From Maridesulfovibrio hydrothermalis AM13 = DSM 14728 (GTDB lineage: Bacteria > Desulfobacterota > Desulfovibrionia > Desulfovibrionales > Desulfovibrionaceae), in contig NC_020055.1 of assembly GCF_000331025.1 (NCBI RefSeq), forward strand, positions 1,954,370 through 2,018,369: 64,000 nt of DNA, in the 5' to 3' direction. Of the stretch, positions 8,546 to 17,214 are shown piece after piece. The notes beneath the pieces are model-generated. The model was given only the letters and a program-made list of their open reading frames with translations, was not told where the DNA came from and searched no databases. Each line of letters begins with the position of its first letter. The first letter of the stretch is position 1. The position numbers were made by a program, and so were the translations under genes.

Positions 8546-10198
8546 ATGAGTTTTGAGAGCGGCTATGCGATTGGTATTGATACTGGCGGGACTTATACAG
8601 ATACAGTTGTTGTTAACTGCGCTGATTCAAGCGTTGTTGCTACGGCCAAATCGCCTACCACACATCATGATTTGAGTCTGGGACTGGCTTCTTCGCTTGA
8701 TAAGGCTATGACAGCCAGCGGCATTAACCCTGATGAGGTTAATCTTGTTTCTGTGTCCACGACTCTGGCTACTAATGCGGTTGTGGAAAACAAAGGGGCG
8801 CGGGTCGGGCTTTTTATGATCGGCTCTGTCAAGGCTTTGAAACTGCCGGTTGTTACCATGCGTTTTGTGAAGGGAGGTCATAAGATTACCGGTGCTGAAG
8901 ATGATCCGCTTGATATAGAATCTCTGGTTGACGGCGTTAATGATATGCGCGGGCATGTTGATTCCTATGCGGTTTGCGCTGCCATGAGTTTTAAGAATCC
9001 GGCTCATGAACTTATTGCGCAGAAAGCTATTTCACTTACCGATCCTAATCCTGTTTTTTGTTCCCATACAATCAGTACCAGAGCCGGACAGAGAGAAAGG
9101 GCGGCAACTGCGGTGCTTAACGCGCGGCTCATGCCTGTTATGAAAGAATTTCTTGCCGGAGTCGGTAAAGCTCTTGATGAGCGCAAACTCGGCTCCGCAG
9201 TTGTGGTTGTGCGCGGCAACGCCACTTCCATGAGTATGGATGACGCGGTGAGCCGTGCGGCTGAGACTTTTGCCAGCGGACCGGCCTCTACTGCTTATTA
9301 TGGAAGTATTTATTCCCCGGCCAGGGATGCTTTGATTGTTGATGTGGGCGGCACTACTACCGATGTGACTTTGATCAGGGACTTTCGCCCGACCATAGAA
9401 GAGAGCGGCAGCATTATCGGCGAATGGGAAACCCATGTCGAAGCGGTTGAAATGTTTACCGTGGGCGTTGGAGGGGACAGCTTCTCCCGTATTACCAGAT
9501 CCGGTAACCTTGAAGTCGGGCCGGGCAGGGTTATGCCTTTGTGCATGGCGGGGGATATTCCTGCTCCTGAAAAATGGATCGGCAGGGGACATGATTCTCA
9601 TTTGATCAAAGCCGGTCCTGCTGCGGGTGAAAATGACAGTTCTGTTCTTGCCTACCTGCGGGAAAATGGCGCGGCGACTTTTACGCAGATTATGGAAGGG
9701 CTGGAGGTTGGCGAAATCAAGCTCGGCGGTATGGTTGAAAAACTTGTGCGGGCGCAGTTTATTGATGAAGTTGGATTCACTCCTACCGACGCGCTGCATG
9801 TGCTGGGCAAAATAGATATCGGTGACGGTGAAAAATCTGTTGCCGCAGCTAAAGTACTGGGCGCAGAGCTTGGACTTGATGCACAGGGTTTTGCAGACAA
9901 AGTTCTGGCTGAAACCAGACTTAAAATTGAGAACGCAATGCTTGAACATATCGTCCGCAAGGAGATCGGGGGAAATATGGCCGGTATTGTTGCCGGACGT
10001 TCCGCAAGCCCGCTGGTCAGATTTGAAGTGTCACTCAATTTACCTATTGTCGGCATCGGCGCGGCAGCGGGTATGCTTTTACCCGAAGTTGCCCACAGAT
10101 TGCATACCGAAGCAGTTTTTCCTGATCATCATGAGGTCGGCAACGCCCTTGGTGCAGTCAGAATGGCTCTTGATAATATGAAAAAGGAGAGCAGATAA
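8546..10198 (+). CDS. Hydantoinase/oxoprolinase (HyuA-like) family protein
   Basis: 550 residues. The N-terminal ATP-grasp-like ASKHA motif YAIGIDTGGTYTDTVVV and the later DVGGTTTDVTLI phosphate-binding segment identify the hydantoinase A/oxoprolinase family, which hydrolyses cyclic amide bonds with ATP. A STTLATNAVVE segment and the GVGGDS loop are also present. Known members include N-methylhydantoinase A, 5-oxoprolinase and the acetone or acetophenone carboxylase subunits. No partner B subunit (HyuB) is adjacent, and the protein is shorter than full HyuA, so the substrate cannot be assigned. ATG 8546 has AAAGGA about 10 nt upstream. The stop codon overlaps the next ATG by one base (ATAATG), so the next gene is translationally coupled. 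This links the protein to the biotin genes, possibly only by position. Confidence 0.82.
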   Translation: MSFESGYAIGIDTGGTYTDTVVVNCADSSVVATAKSPTTHHDLSLGLASSLDKAMTASGINPDEVNLVSVSTTLATNAVVENKGARVGLFMIGSVKALKLPVVTMRFVKGGHKITGAEDDPLDIESLVDGVNDMRGHVDSYAVCAAMSFKNPAHELIAQKAISLTDPNPVFCSHTISTRAGQRERAATAVLNARLMPVMKEFLAGVGKALDERKLGSAVVVVRGNATSMSMDDAVSRAAETFASGPASTAYYGSIYSPARDALIVDVGGTTTDVTLIRDFRPTIEESGSIIGEWETHVEAVEMFTVGVGGDSFSRITRSGNLEVGPGRVMPLCMAGDIPAPEKWIGRGHDSHLIKAGPAAGENDSSVLAYLRENGAATFTQIMEGLEVGEIKLGGMVEKLVRAQFIDEVGFTPTDALHVLGKIDIGDGEKSVAAAKVLGAELGLDAQGFADKVLAETRLKIENAMLEHIVRKEIGGNMAGIVAGRSASPLVRFEVSLNLPIVGIGAAAGMLLPEVAHRLHTEAVFPDHHEVGNALGAVRMALDNMKKESR

Positions 10199-10554
10199 TG
10201 TATAATCGTCAACCTTCCGCGTATGAATATTGCCTTGAAGGGGCCAGTGAAAATATTGAAACAGAAGTAGTTCATGGCTGGATTATTAAAGACGGTGTAT
10301 GGACTGCACACGCATGGTGCGAATTTGCTGAACGGGTGATTGACCTGACTGTATCTACGCACTCCATGAATAAGTTCGATTATTACACAAAATTTATGGT
10401 CAGCAATGACCGTTGCGTACGTTATTCACGCATTGAATTTTTTGAATTAGTGGGTAATGAAAAGCATTTCGGCCCTTATGATACGGAACTTTTTTTTGCA
10501 GAGACCTGCGATCAGGATCCACTGGAAGTAATTAAAGCCCAAAAAGGTGAGTAA
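10198..10554 (+). CDS. Conserved-looking protein of unknown function, first gene coupled to bioDAB
   Basis: 118 residues, soluble, no signal peptide, rich in aromatic and acidic residues (VVHGWIIKDGVWTAHAWCEF; EFFELVGNEKHFGPYDTELF). I do not recognise a family. The regular alternation of hydrophobic and charged residues suggests a small alpha/beta domain. Its ATG shares a base with the hydantoinase stop codon, and its own end overlaps or abuts the bioD start, so it is tightly coupled on both sides. That arrangement makes expression with biotin synthesis likely, but a biotin-related function is only a guess. Confidence 0.75.
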   Translation: MYNRQPSAYEYCLEGASENIETEVVHGWIIKDGVWTAHAWCEFAERVIDLTVSTHSMNKFDYYTKFMVSNDRCVRYSRIEFFELVGNEKHFGPYDTELFFAETCDQDPLEVIKAQKGE

Positions 10555-10555
10555 A

Positions 10556-11275
10556 TTGCCGGCCGGGCTGTTTATTACCGGAACCGGAACCGATGTGGGC
10601 AAAACAGTGGTAACTGCCGGACTTGCACGGTTCTTTATGCAATACGGTGGGAAGGTGCTTGCGGTGAAACCCGTTCAGTCGGGAGGTATTATGCTTCCTG
10701 ACGGACGAATGGGTTCCCCTGACGGAGAAGTCTATAAAGCTGCCGGTGCTGTTTGGGATTCTGAAAGACAATGCCCTTTCATTTTTGAACCAGCCTGCTC
10801 CCCGCACCTTGCAGCGAAACTTTCCGGTGCGGAGCTTCAAATTTCAGAAATTACGGAAAAAATACGCGCCCTTGAAGCTGAAGGATTGCTTTTAGTTGAA
10901 GGGGCAGGCGGAATTATGGTCCCGCTTAATGAAAGTTCCACCATGCTGGATCTCATGTGTGAACTGTCCTACCCTGTAGTTCTGGTTTCTGAAAATAAAC
11001 TTGGTTCTATCAACGAGGCTCTTCTTTCCATTGCCGCGTTGAAGCAGGCCGGCCTCGGTGTCGCCGCAGTGATAATGACTGCGGCAAACAGTCCGGCTCC
11101 AACCGGATTCGGCATGGCAGAAGATAATATTCGCACTATTGAGAAATTTTCAGGGGTTAAGGTGCTTGCCTCCATTCCGCATATTCCTGACTGGAATCAT
11201 AACGATTCCAGATGCTGGGAAAAAGTAGACTCTGCTCTATCTCATCTCGATTCTGCCGCATTTTTGAATATGTAA
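10556..11275 (+). CDS. bioD: Dethiobiotin synthetase
   Basis: Forms dethiobiotin from 7,8-diaminopelargonate, CO2 and ATP, the penultimate step of biotin synthesis, in the cytoplasm. About 239 residues. The P-loop GTGTDVGKT is near the N-terminus, followed by VKPVQSGG (substrate Lys and Ser) and VEGAGGIMVPL (conserved Glu and Gly-rich switch), all as in BioD. I prefer TTG at 10556 over GTG at 10547: AAAAAGGTGAG lies 3-13 nt before the TTG, whereas the GTG would sit inside the ribosome site. Either way the gene overlaps or abuts the preceding stop codon at 10554. It is followed by bioA and bioB. Confidence 0.93.
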   Translation: MPAGLFITGTGTDVGKTVVTAGLARFFMQYGGKVLAVKPVQSGGIMLPDGRMGSPDGEVYKAAGAVWDSERQCPFIFEPACSPHLAAKLSGAELQISEITEKIRALEAEGLLLVEGAGGIMVPLNESSTMLDLMCELSYPVVLVSENKLGSINEALLSIAALKQAGLGVAAVIMTAANSPAPTGFGMAEDNIRTIEKFSGVKVLASIPHIPDWNHNDSRCWEKVDSALSHLDSAAFLNM

Positions 11276-11335
11276 GCGCATGGCAGGCATCCCCTGTCAA
11301 AAGCACAGCACATCCCATAAAGAAAAGAGTTTTCA

Positions 11336-12619
11336 ATGCCTATAACTGAATCCATGCTTAAATTTGATCGTGAACATATCTGGCATCCTTATACCTCAGC
11401 TGTTAATCCGCTGACGGTTTTCCCTGTTGCAGGAACTGAAGGGGTAAGAATTATCCTTGAAGACGGCAGAGAACTGATTGACGGCATGGCTTCATGGTGG
11501 AGTGCCATTCACGGATATAATAATCCGGTTCTGCATAAAGCTTTATGTGATCAGGCGCAGAAAATGCCGCATGTGATGTTCGGCGGCCTGACTCATGAGC
11601 CGGCTATTTTACTTGCGCAGACATTGGTGGATATTTCACCGGAACCTTTGCAGCATGTTTTTATAGCTGATTCCGGTTCTGTTGCTGTGGAAGTGGCCCT
11701 TAAAATGGCTATCCAGTACTGGCATGCTTTGGGTCATCCTGAAAAAAACAGATTGATGACTATCCGCAACGGCTATCATGGAGACACAATAGGTTGTATG
11801 TCAGTCTGTGACCCGGTGAACGGTATGCACTCGATGTTCAGCTCGGTGCTGCCGGAGCATATTTTTGCGGATGCGCCTGCCTGCCGGTATGAAGGCGGCT
11901 GTCCGGATGAAGATTTTTCTGATTTTAAGGGCAGGATTGAAAAACACGCCCATGAACTTGCGGCAGTTATTCTTGAGCCGATTGTGCAGGGAGCGGGAGG
12001 CATGCGTTTTTATGCACCGGAATATTTGCAAAGGGTGCGTGAGGCATGTGATGAACATGGTGTCCTGCTTATCTGTGATGAGATTGCCACTGGATTCGGT
12101 CGTGCAGGGGCCATGTTTGCAAGTGACATTGCCGGAATCAGCCCGGATATTATGTGTGTCGGTAAATCCATAACCGGAGGCTTAATGAGTCTGGCGGCGA
12201 CCCTTGCAACGCACGAAGTCGCCGATGGTATTTCGTCCAGAGGTGGTGTTTTTATGCACGGGCCTACTTTTATGGGTAATCCGCTGGCCTGTGCGGTAGC
12301 GAATGCTTCATTGGGATTGCTTATGAAAAGCAACTGGCAGGAGCGTGTTGAAAATATAACTGCTATGCTGCGTTCCGGTCTTGCTCCGTGCGAGATGCTT
12401 TCTACAGTTGCTGATGTACGTTGTCTTGGAGCCATCGGCGTGGTGGAACTTAAGAGTCCGGTTGATATGGATGCCATTCAGCGTGAATTTGTTAAGCGCG
12501 GGGTTTGGGTACGTCCTTTCGGTAAGCTGGTTTATGTGATGCCGCCATATATTATTTCCAATCTTGAGCTAGAAGCTCTCACTTCCGCCATATGTGAAGT
12601 GGTTAGTCTGCATAGGTAA
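11336..12619 (+). CDS. bioA: Adenosylmethionine-8-amino-7-oxononanoate aminotransferase
   Basis: PLP enzyme that converts KAPA to 7,8-diaminopelargonate with SAM as amino donor. 427 residues, the usual length. It shows the BioA-specific N-terminus ([12 protein letters not shown]), [11 protein letters not shown] (substrate-site Trp-Trp), [15 protein letters not shown] for the PLP phosphate, the [14 protein letters not shown] motif with the PLP-ring Asp, and GKSITGG with the catalytic Lys near residue 280. ATG 11336 lies 60 nt after bioD, preceded by AGAAAAGAG. The bioF/H/C steps are not in the window. Confidence 0.95.
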   Translation: MPITESMLKFDREHIWHPYTSAVNPLTVFPVAGTEGVRIILEDGRELIDGMASWWSAIHGYNNPVLHKALCDQAQKMPHVMFGGLTHEPAILLAQTLVDISPEPLQHVFIADSGSVAVEVALKMAIQYWHALGHPEKNRLMTIRNGYHGDTIGCMSVCDPVNGMHSMFSSVLPEHIFADAPACRYEGGCPDEDFSDFKGRIEKHAHELAAVILEPIVQGAGGMRFYAPEYLQRVREACDEHGVLLICDEIATGFGRAGAMFASDIAGISPDIMCVGKSITGGLMSLAATLATHEVADGISSRGGVFMHGPTFMGNPLACAVANASLGLLMKSNWQERVENITAMLRSGLAPCEMLSTVADVRCLGAIGVVELKSPVDMDAIQREFVKRGVWVRPFGKLVYVMPPYIISNLELEALTSAICEVVSLHR

Positions 12620-12625
12620 ATTAAA

Positions 12626-13609
12626 TTGGACAGAAAAGAAAAACAGGCCATCTGGACCGCTGTTCACGGCGGCGCGGCAATTGACAAGCATACGGCGGTT
12701 TCCATTTTGGGTGCTTCTCATGGTGAACTGGCGGAAGTTTTACATGCTGCTCATACTATGACTGTGCGTCGTTTCGGGCGCGAGGTCAGTTTGTGTTCCA
12801 TTGCCAATGTGCGTAGCGGAAATTGTTCAGAGGATTGCAGCTTTTGCGCCCAGTCCAGCCACTTTACCGGAACTCCTGCTCCGGCTTATCCGCTTATGTC
12901 AGTGGAGGAAATTCAGGATTGTGCAGAAAAGGCGGGAAAACATCCTCTGGAATTTTTCAGTTATGTTACCAGCGGCAGAGCCTTGGGTGGTAAGTCATTA
13001 AGCCATGTCTGCGAAGCGGTTGACGGTATGCCTGATAAAAAATTCAATCATTGTGCATCACTTGGGTGTCTTGACTTTGAATCGCTTAAAAAGCTTAGAG
13101 AGTCGGGGGTGAAACGTTATCATCATAACCTTGAGGCTTCGGAAAGTTTTTTCCAAAATGTTTGTACTACCCACACTTACGATGAAAGAATCCGTACTGT
13201 GCGGGATGCCAAAAAGGCCGGCCTTGAGGTTTGTTGCGGTGGGCTTTTAGGGCTGGGTGAAAGTCCTGAGCAGCGGGTAGAGCTGGCTCTGGCTGTTGCA
13301 GCTGAAGATGTGGATTCAATTCCGCTTAATTTTCTAGTGCCTATTCCCGGCACTCCCCTTGAAAACGTGGAGCCACTACAGCCTTTGGAGATTTTGTTGA
13401 CTATCGCTATGTTTCGTCTGGTCAATCCTCATGCGGAAGTACGTATGGCGGCTGGACGGGCAGCTTTGCGGTCCTTGCAGTCTTTTATTTTTCATGCCGG
13501 ATGTAATGGGTTGATGGTCGGTGATTTTCTGACTGTTTCCGGTCAGGGGATTGAAAATGATCTCACAATGCTTAAAGATCTGGGGCTGACTGTTAAGTGC
13601 AGAGACTAG
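12626..13609 (+). CDS. bioB: Biotin synthase (radical SAM)
   Basis: Inserts sulfur into dethiobiotin. 327 residues. The radical SAM motif C-x3-C-x2-C is in GNCSEDCSFCAQS (about residues 68-80). The conserved YHHNLEAS and LNFLVPIPGTPLE segments and the RxAAGR-type Arg ligand for the [2Fe-2S] cluster (VRMAAGRAALR) are present. The likely start is TTG 12626, 6 nt after the bioA stop, with a weak AGG upstream, which fits translational coupling. It is the last gene of the biotin unit, which is closed by a strong terminator. Confidence 0.95.
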   Translation: MDRKEKQAIWTAVHGGAAIDKHTAVSILGASHGELAEVLHAAHTMTVRRFGREVSLCSIANVRSGNCSEDCSFCAQSSHFTGTPAPAYPLMSVEEIQDCAEKAGKHPLEFFSYVTSGRALGGKSLSHVCEAVDGMPDKKFNHCASLGCLDFESLKKLRESGVKRYHHNLEASESFFQNVCTTHTYDERIRTVRDAKKAGLEVCCGGLLGLGESPEQRVELALAVAAEDVDSIPLNFLVPIPGTPLENVEPLQPLEILLTIAMFRLVNPHAEVRMAAGRAALRSLQSFIFHAGCNGLMVGDFLTVSGQGIENDLTMLKDLGLTVKCRD

Positions 13610-13631
13610 TCAATAGTCATTAATTAAAATA

Positions 13632-13666
13632 AAATGCCCGGCTGTTTTTTGCAGCCGGGCATTTTT
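13632..13666. terminator. Bidirectional terminator between bioB and the PilZ gene
   Basis: A perfect 12-bp stem (AATGCCCGGCTG / CAGCCGGGCATT) with a T-rich loop, a T-run on one side and an A-run on the other, sits between convergent genes. Confidence 0.9.
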
Positions 13667-13693
13667 ATTGGATTACGTATTGGAAATATTTTC

Positions 13694-14347
13694 TTAAGCG
13701 TGATGCAAAATTGTTGCAACGTAGTCCTGAATTTTAATCAAGACTTCAGGAGAAGGCTTATGAAAGTTCAGCCCTAAAGCAACCTTACGAGAGTCTTTGG
13801 TTGACCTCTGGACCTTGCAGGGGATGAAATTATTTCCATTTTCAGTGAAATAGGGGCAATAAACGTTGAAGTCATCGCCAATTTCAGGGTCTTTGATTTT
13901 ATCATCTTTGATATAGGTGATGCAGCAACCGCTGGAGCTTAAGTCTTCAACTACAGCAACAATTCTTTTACCGTTAATCTCCACTTCGGCTTCCAGAAAA
14001 CAGCTGACTCTTTTGTGTCTGCGCAGATTATAAGTCTCAATGCGTTTGGGATATTTTAAAAAGAGGAGTTTGTCCGGTGAATTAATAAGCTTGATGATAG
14101 TTGTTTTAAATCCGGAGGCAATACCATCATGGATATAGCGGACAGTCGCTTCATTGCCTGAATAAAGATATTCGGACCAGAGAGCTTTGTCAGCCGGGTG
14201 GACCATAGGTTCCTTTACAATGACATACTTGGCCGGCTCCCCGCCGATAACAATGGACGGAGCTTTATCATTTAACCCTGCAAGTTCCACTGCGACCCTC
14301 ATTCCCGGAGTACTGGCTGCTTTCAGTTTATCTTTTTGGCTGATCAT
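13694..14347 (-). CDS. PilZ-domain (cyclic-di-GMP receptor) protein, YcgR-like layout
   Basis: 217 residues. A C-terminal PilZ domain (about 108-215) has the c-di-GMP-binding RRHKR (RxxxR) and DLSSSG (D/NxSxxG) motifs, preceded by an N-terminal beta-rich domain as in the flagellar brake YcgR. It is expected to bind c-di-GMP and adjust motility or surface behaviour. The start ATG (14347) is only 3 nt after the stop codon of the upstream TPR gene, so the two form one unit, which suggests the TPR protein acts in the same process. A second, membrane-bound PilZ protein is encoded at 35.8-36.8 kb. Confidence 0.88.
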   Translation of the reverse strand: MISQKDKLKAASTPGMRVAVELAGLNDKAPSIVIGGEPAKYVIVKEPMVHPADKALWSEYLYSGNEATVRYIHDGIASGFKTTIIKLINSPDKLLFLKYPKRIETYNLRRHKRVSCFLEAEVEINGKRIVAVVEDLSSSGCCITYIKDDKIKDPEIGDDFNVYCPYFTENGNNFIPCKVQRSTKDSRKVALGLNFHKPSPEVLIKIQDYVATILHHA

Positions 14348-14350
14348 GTG

Positions 14351-15079
14351 TTAGCTCTTTTTGATAATATACTTTTTGAATTTGATGGCCCATTCGAGAC
14401 TGGGATCAATTTCCAAAGCTTTTTCAATATGCTTTAAAGCTTCTGGATTCATTCCCGCATCAAAATATGCTCTGGCTATATTGAAATGAAGATTTTCATC
14501 GTTCTCGTTTATTTCAATAGCCTTACTGTAAAAGTTAATGGCTTCATCAAAGAGTGACTGCTTGCGCAGTGAGATGGCAAACATATTAAATTCCTGCCGT
14601 TGCTCTTCGAGGAAAACTTCATCATTATTTAAAAGTTTTTCAATAATTTTGCTGAGCTTTTTGAAATTTTTCTTTGAGCATTGAACTGATCCCATTCCCA
14701 AATTTGCTTTAGGATTTTCAGGGTCCAGAAATAAAGCCCGCGTAAAGGACTGCTCTGCTTTGTCAAGATTGCCGTTGGAGAATTCTTCTTCGCCTTTGTC
14801 AATTTTGGATTTAAGAGATTTTAATGCTGGAAGAGTTTTACGTTCATAGTAGTTTATATCAGGTGCATAGGTTGAAATGAATTGTTTTTTAGTCAGTGAA
14901 GTGACAAGTCCGGAAGGGACATGCTGGTCATTTAAAGGTTGCACATGATATTCATCAACGCCGGAACGGGTGACATAGTAATACGTTTTGTGCTCTGCCT
15001 TTTGCATGGTTGCACCAGTTCCGGTGTGGTCCATGATGTTTTTTGAATAAACACCGAGCACTTGATTCAGGTCACCCAT
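14351..15079 (-). CDS. TPR protein with a conserved N-terminal domain; paralogue of the gene at 44.7 kb
   Basis: 242 residues, no signal peptide. Residues about 30-75 form a domain with YYYVTRSGVDEYHVQPLND and HVPSG, followed by a helical stretch and 3-4 TPR units (NGNLDKAEQSFTRALFLDPE; LFDEAINFYSKAIEIN; NPEALKHIEKALEIDP). The same arrangement, including VQPLN-x2-HVPSG, appears in the protein at 44662-45504, so the two are paralogues. TPR proteins are protein-binding adaptors; the partner here is unknown. The gene precedes the PilZ gene with a 3-nt gap. ATG 15079 follows CGGAG. Confidence 0.82.
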   Translation of the reverse strand: MGDLNQVLGVYSKNIMDHTGTGATMQKAEHKTYYYVTRSGVDEYHVQPLNDQHVPSGLVTSLTKKQFISTYAPDINYYERKTLPALKSLKSKIDKGEEEFSNGNLDKAEQSFTRALFLDPENPKANLGMGSVQCSKKNFKKLSKIIEKLLNNDEVFLEEQRQEFNMFAISLRKQSLFDEAINFYSKAIEINENDENLHFNIARAYFDAGMNPEALKHIEKALEIDPSLEWAIKFKKYIIKKS

Positions 15080-15148
15080 TAATGAAACTCCGTATAGTTA
15101 GCCTTAAAATTTCTCACATATTATAGTAGTTTGCTCAGATCGTCTAAT

Positions 15149-15180
15149 AAAAAAGCCTGCTCGTTATAAGCAGGCTTTTT
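15149..15180. terminator. Bidirectional terminator after the peptide ABC operon
   Basis: AAAAAGCCTGC / GCAGGCTTTTT forms an 11-bp stem with a 9-nt loop. It lies downstream of the last ABC gene (stop at 15216, minus strand). T-runs occur on both strands. Confidence 0.85.
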
Positions 15181-15215
15181 GAAATTGTCGATTAGAATTT
15201 TTGTTTAAGGCTCTT

Positions 15216-16229
15216 TTAGATACGTCCTTCTTCGACTGCATGGCAGGCGCATAGAGTCTCATTTGTAAGATTACGTGCATCCGGTATTTCTGAGCGGCAG
15301 CGGTCATTGGCGAAAGTGCAGCGTCCGTTGAACACGCAGCCTGTGGGTAAGTTAATCGGAGTCGGCACATCACCGGAAAGGTGGATATGCTTTTTCTTTT
15401 TGCCTCCCAGGGTCGGAATAGCTGAAAGCAGGGCCTTTGTGTAAGGGTGCTGGGGGTTGGCAAAAAGTTCTTTTGCCGGAGCCAGCTCACACAGACAGCC
15501 GAGGTACATAACTGCAACACGGTTGCTGATATGTTCAACAACCGAAAGGTCATGGCTGATGAACAGGTAGGTCAGATTGCGTTCTTCCTGAGCATCCATG
15601 AGCAGGTTCAGAATTTGTGCCTGAATGGACACGTCAAGGGCGGCAATAGGTTCATCGGCTACAATGAATTCCGGTTCAACGGCCAGAGCGCGTGCGATGC
15701 TGATACGCTGACGCTGTCCGCCGGAGAATTCATGCGGATAATTGTTGGCCCACTCCGGGTCCATGCCGACGCTGCGCATAACTTTGTGCAACCTGTCTTT
15801 GGCGTCACCGCGGGTGATGCCGGGGTTATGAAAGTAAATAGGTTCTTCAATGATCTGGCGTACAGTCATGCGGGGGTTCAGAGATGCATAGGGATCCTGA
15901 AAAACCATCTGCATTTTTGTGCGAAAGGGCAGCATTTGCGAAGGTGACAGCTGGTCGATGCGCTGTCCTCCGTAATGAACTGATCCGCCATTAGGAGGAT
16001 AAAGTCCCATGATGGTTCTTGCCAGAGTTGATTTACCACAGCCGGATTCGCCAACCACGCTCAGGGTTTCCCCTTTTCTGATTGCAAAGCTGACATTATT
16101 GACAGCCTGAACAATCGTACGCTCGCGGGTGATGCGTCCGTTTTCCATTTTCAACTGGTCGAGCAGTCCTCCGGATATATCGAAGTGCTTTACCAGATTT
16201 TTGATTTCTACGAGGGAATCGGTCTGCAT
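15216..16229 (-). CDS. dppF: Peptide ABC transporter ATP-binding protein (DppF/OppF type)
   Basis: 337 residues. Second ATPase of a di- or oligopeptide importer at the inner face of the membrane. It has Walker A GESGCGKST, Q-loop QMVFQDPYASLNPRM, signature EFSGGQRQRISIARAL, Walker B FIVADEPIAALD and H-loop ISHDLSVV. The C-terminal oligopeptide/dipeptide ABC extension contains a Cys-rich tail (GCVFNGRCTFANDRC, ending in CACH) that binds an Fe-S cluster in some homologues. It is last in the operon, 13 nt after the DppD-like gene. The peptide class transported cannot be told from sequence; nickel transporters of this family are an alternative. Confidence 0.92.
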   Translation of the reverse strand: MQTDSLVEIKNLVKHFDISGGLLDQLKMENGRITRERTIVQAVNNVSFAIRKGETLSVVGESGCGKSTLARTIMGLYPPNGGSVHYGGQRIDQLSPSQMLPFRTKMQMVFQDPYASLNPRMTVRQIIEEPIYFHNPGITRGDAKDRLHKVMRSVGMDPEWANNYPHEFSGGQRQRISIARALAVEPEFIVADEPIAALDVSIQAQILNLLMDAQEERNLTYLFISHDLSVVEHISNRVAVMYLGCLCELAPAKELFANPQHPYTKALLSAIPTLGGKKKKHIHLSGDVPTPINLPTGCVFNGRCTFANDRCRSEIPDARNLTNETLCACHAVEEGRI

Positions 16230-16242
16230 GACGAATCTCTAT

Positions 16243-17211
16243 TTATACTTTGTCGGCGTGATGACAAGCCACCAGAATGCCGGATTTATTTTCTTTAAGC
16301 TCAGGAATGTCCTGCTTACAGATATCTGTACAGATTTCGCACCTGGCGTGGAACGGACAACCCGGAGGCATATTAAGCAGAGAGGGCATGGCCCCGGGAA
16401 TCTGAGTCAACCGGTCACCAGCTCCGCCGGATTGCGGCAGTGCTGCGATAAGTCCCTTGGTATAAGGGTGTCCCGGATTTGTTGTTACCTGCTGGGTGGA
16501 GCCTGTTTCCACTATTCCCCCTGCGTACATGACCGCAATGCGCTGGGTTACTTCTGAAACGACTGCGAGGTCATGGGTGATCAGGATCAGTCCCATGTCA
16601 TCAGATTCACAGAGTTCCAGCAGCAGATCCATGATCTCGGCCTGAATGGTTACGTCCAGAGCTGTTGTAGGCTCATCAGCAATAATCAGGGCCGGTTCCG
16701 TCAGCAGGGATATGGCGATGACAATACGCTGACGCATGCCGCCGGAGAATTCATGCGGATACTGGGCAAGCCTTTTGCGCGGGGAGGGAATATAAACCTT
16801 GCGCAGCTTTTCAAGAGCAATTTCTTCAGCTTCCTTGCGGGTAACATTCATATGAGCCAATACAGTCTCAATCATCTGGGTCCCGACAGTCAGAACCGGA
16901 TTCAGGGTCATCATAGGATCCTGAAAGATCATGGAGATTCTGTTACCGCGGATGCCGCGCATCTTTTCAAAGGGAAGTTTCGCAAGATCCTGCCCGTCAA
17001 ACAAGATAGAACCTTTAGATATATAACCGGGTTTGGAAATCAGGTTGATGATGGAGAATCCGGTTACGGATTTACCCGCACCTGACTCGCCGACAAGCCC
17101 GAGCCGTTCACCTTTATTAAGTGAGAAGCTGACATTTCGCACTGCCTCAAGGGGGCCTTGGCGCAATGCAAATTCAACACTCAAGTTTTTTACATCAAGA
17201 AGTGGTTGCAT
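16243..17211 (-). CDS. dppD: Peptide ABC transporter ATP-binding protein (DppD/OppD type)
   Basis: 322 residues. First ATPase of the importer: Walker A GESGAGKSV, QDPMMTLNPVL, signature EFSGGMRQRIVIA, Walker B LIIADEPTTALDVT, H-loop ITHDLAVV. The C-terminal tail again carries the Cys-rich CPFHARCEICTDIC segment typical of OppD/DppD. It pairs with the downstream DppF-like protein to form the heterodimeric motor. The start codon at 17211 lies 3 nt after the stop of the permease gene, so translation is coupled. Confidence 0.92.
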   Translation of the reverse strand: MQPLLDVKNLSVEFALRQGPLEAVRNVSFSLNKGERLGLVGESGAGKSVTGFSIINLISKPGYISKGSILFDGQDLAKLPFEKMRGIRGNRISMIFQDPMMTLNPVLTVGTQMIETVLAHMNVTRKEAEEIALEKLRKVYIPSPRKRLAQYPHEFSGGMRQRIVIAISLLTEPALIIADEPTTALDVTIQAEIMDLLLELCESDDMGLILITHDLAVVSEVTQRIAVMYAGGIVETGSTQQVTTNPGHPYTKGLIAALPQSGGAGDRLTQIPGAMPSLLNMPPGCPFHARCEICTDICKQDIPELKENKSGILVACHHADKV

Positions 17212-17214
17212 TAT

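Noticed and set aside
9032-9949. 305-codon frame on the minus strand
   Set aside because: Antisense shadow of the hydantoinase-like gene; no ribosome site, low-complexity basic protein.
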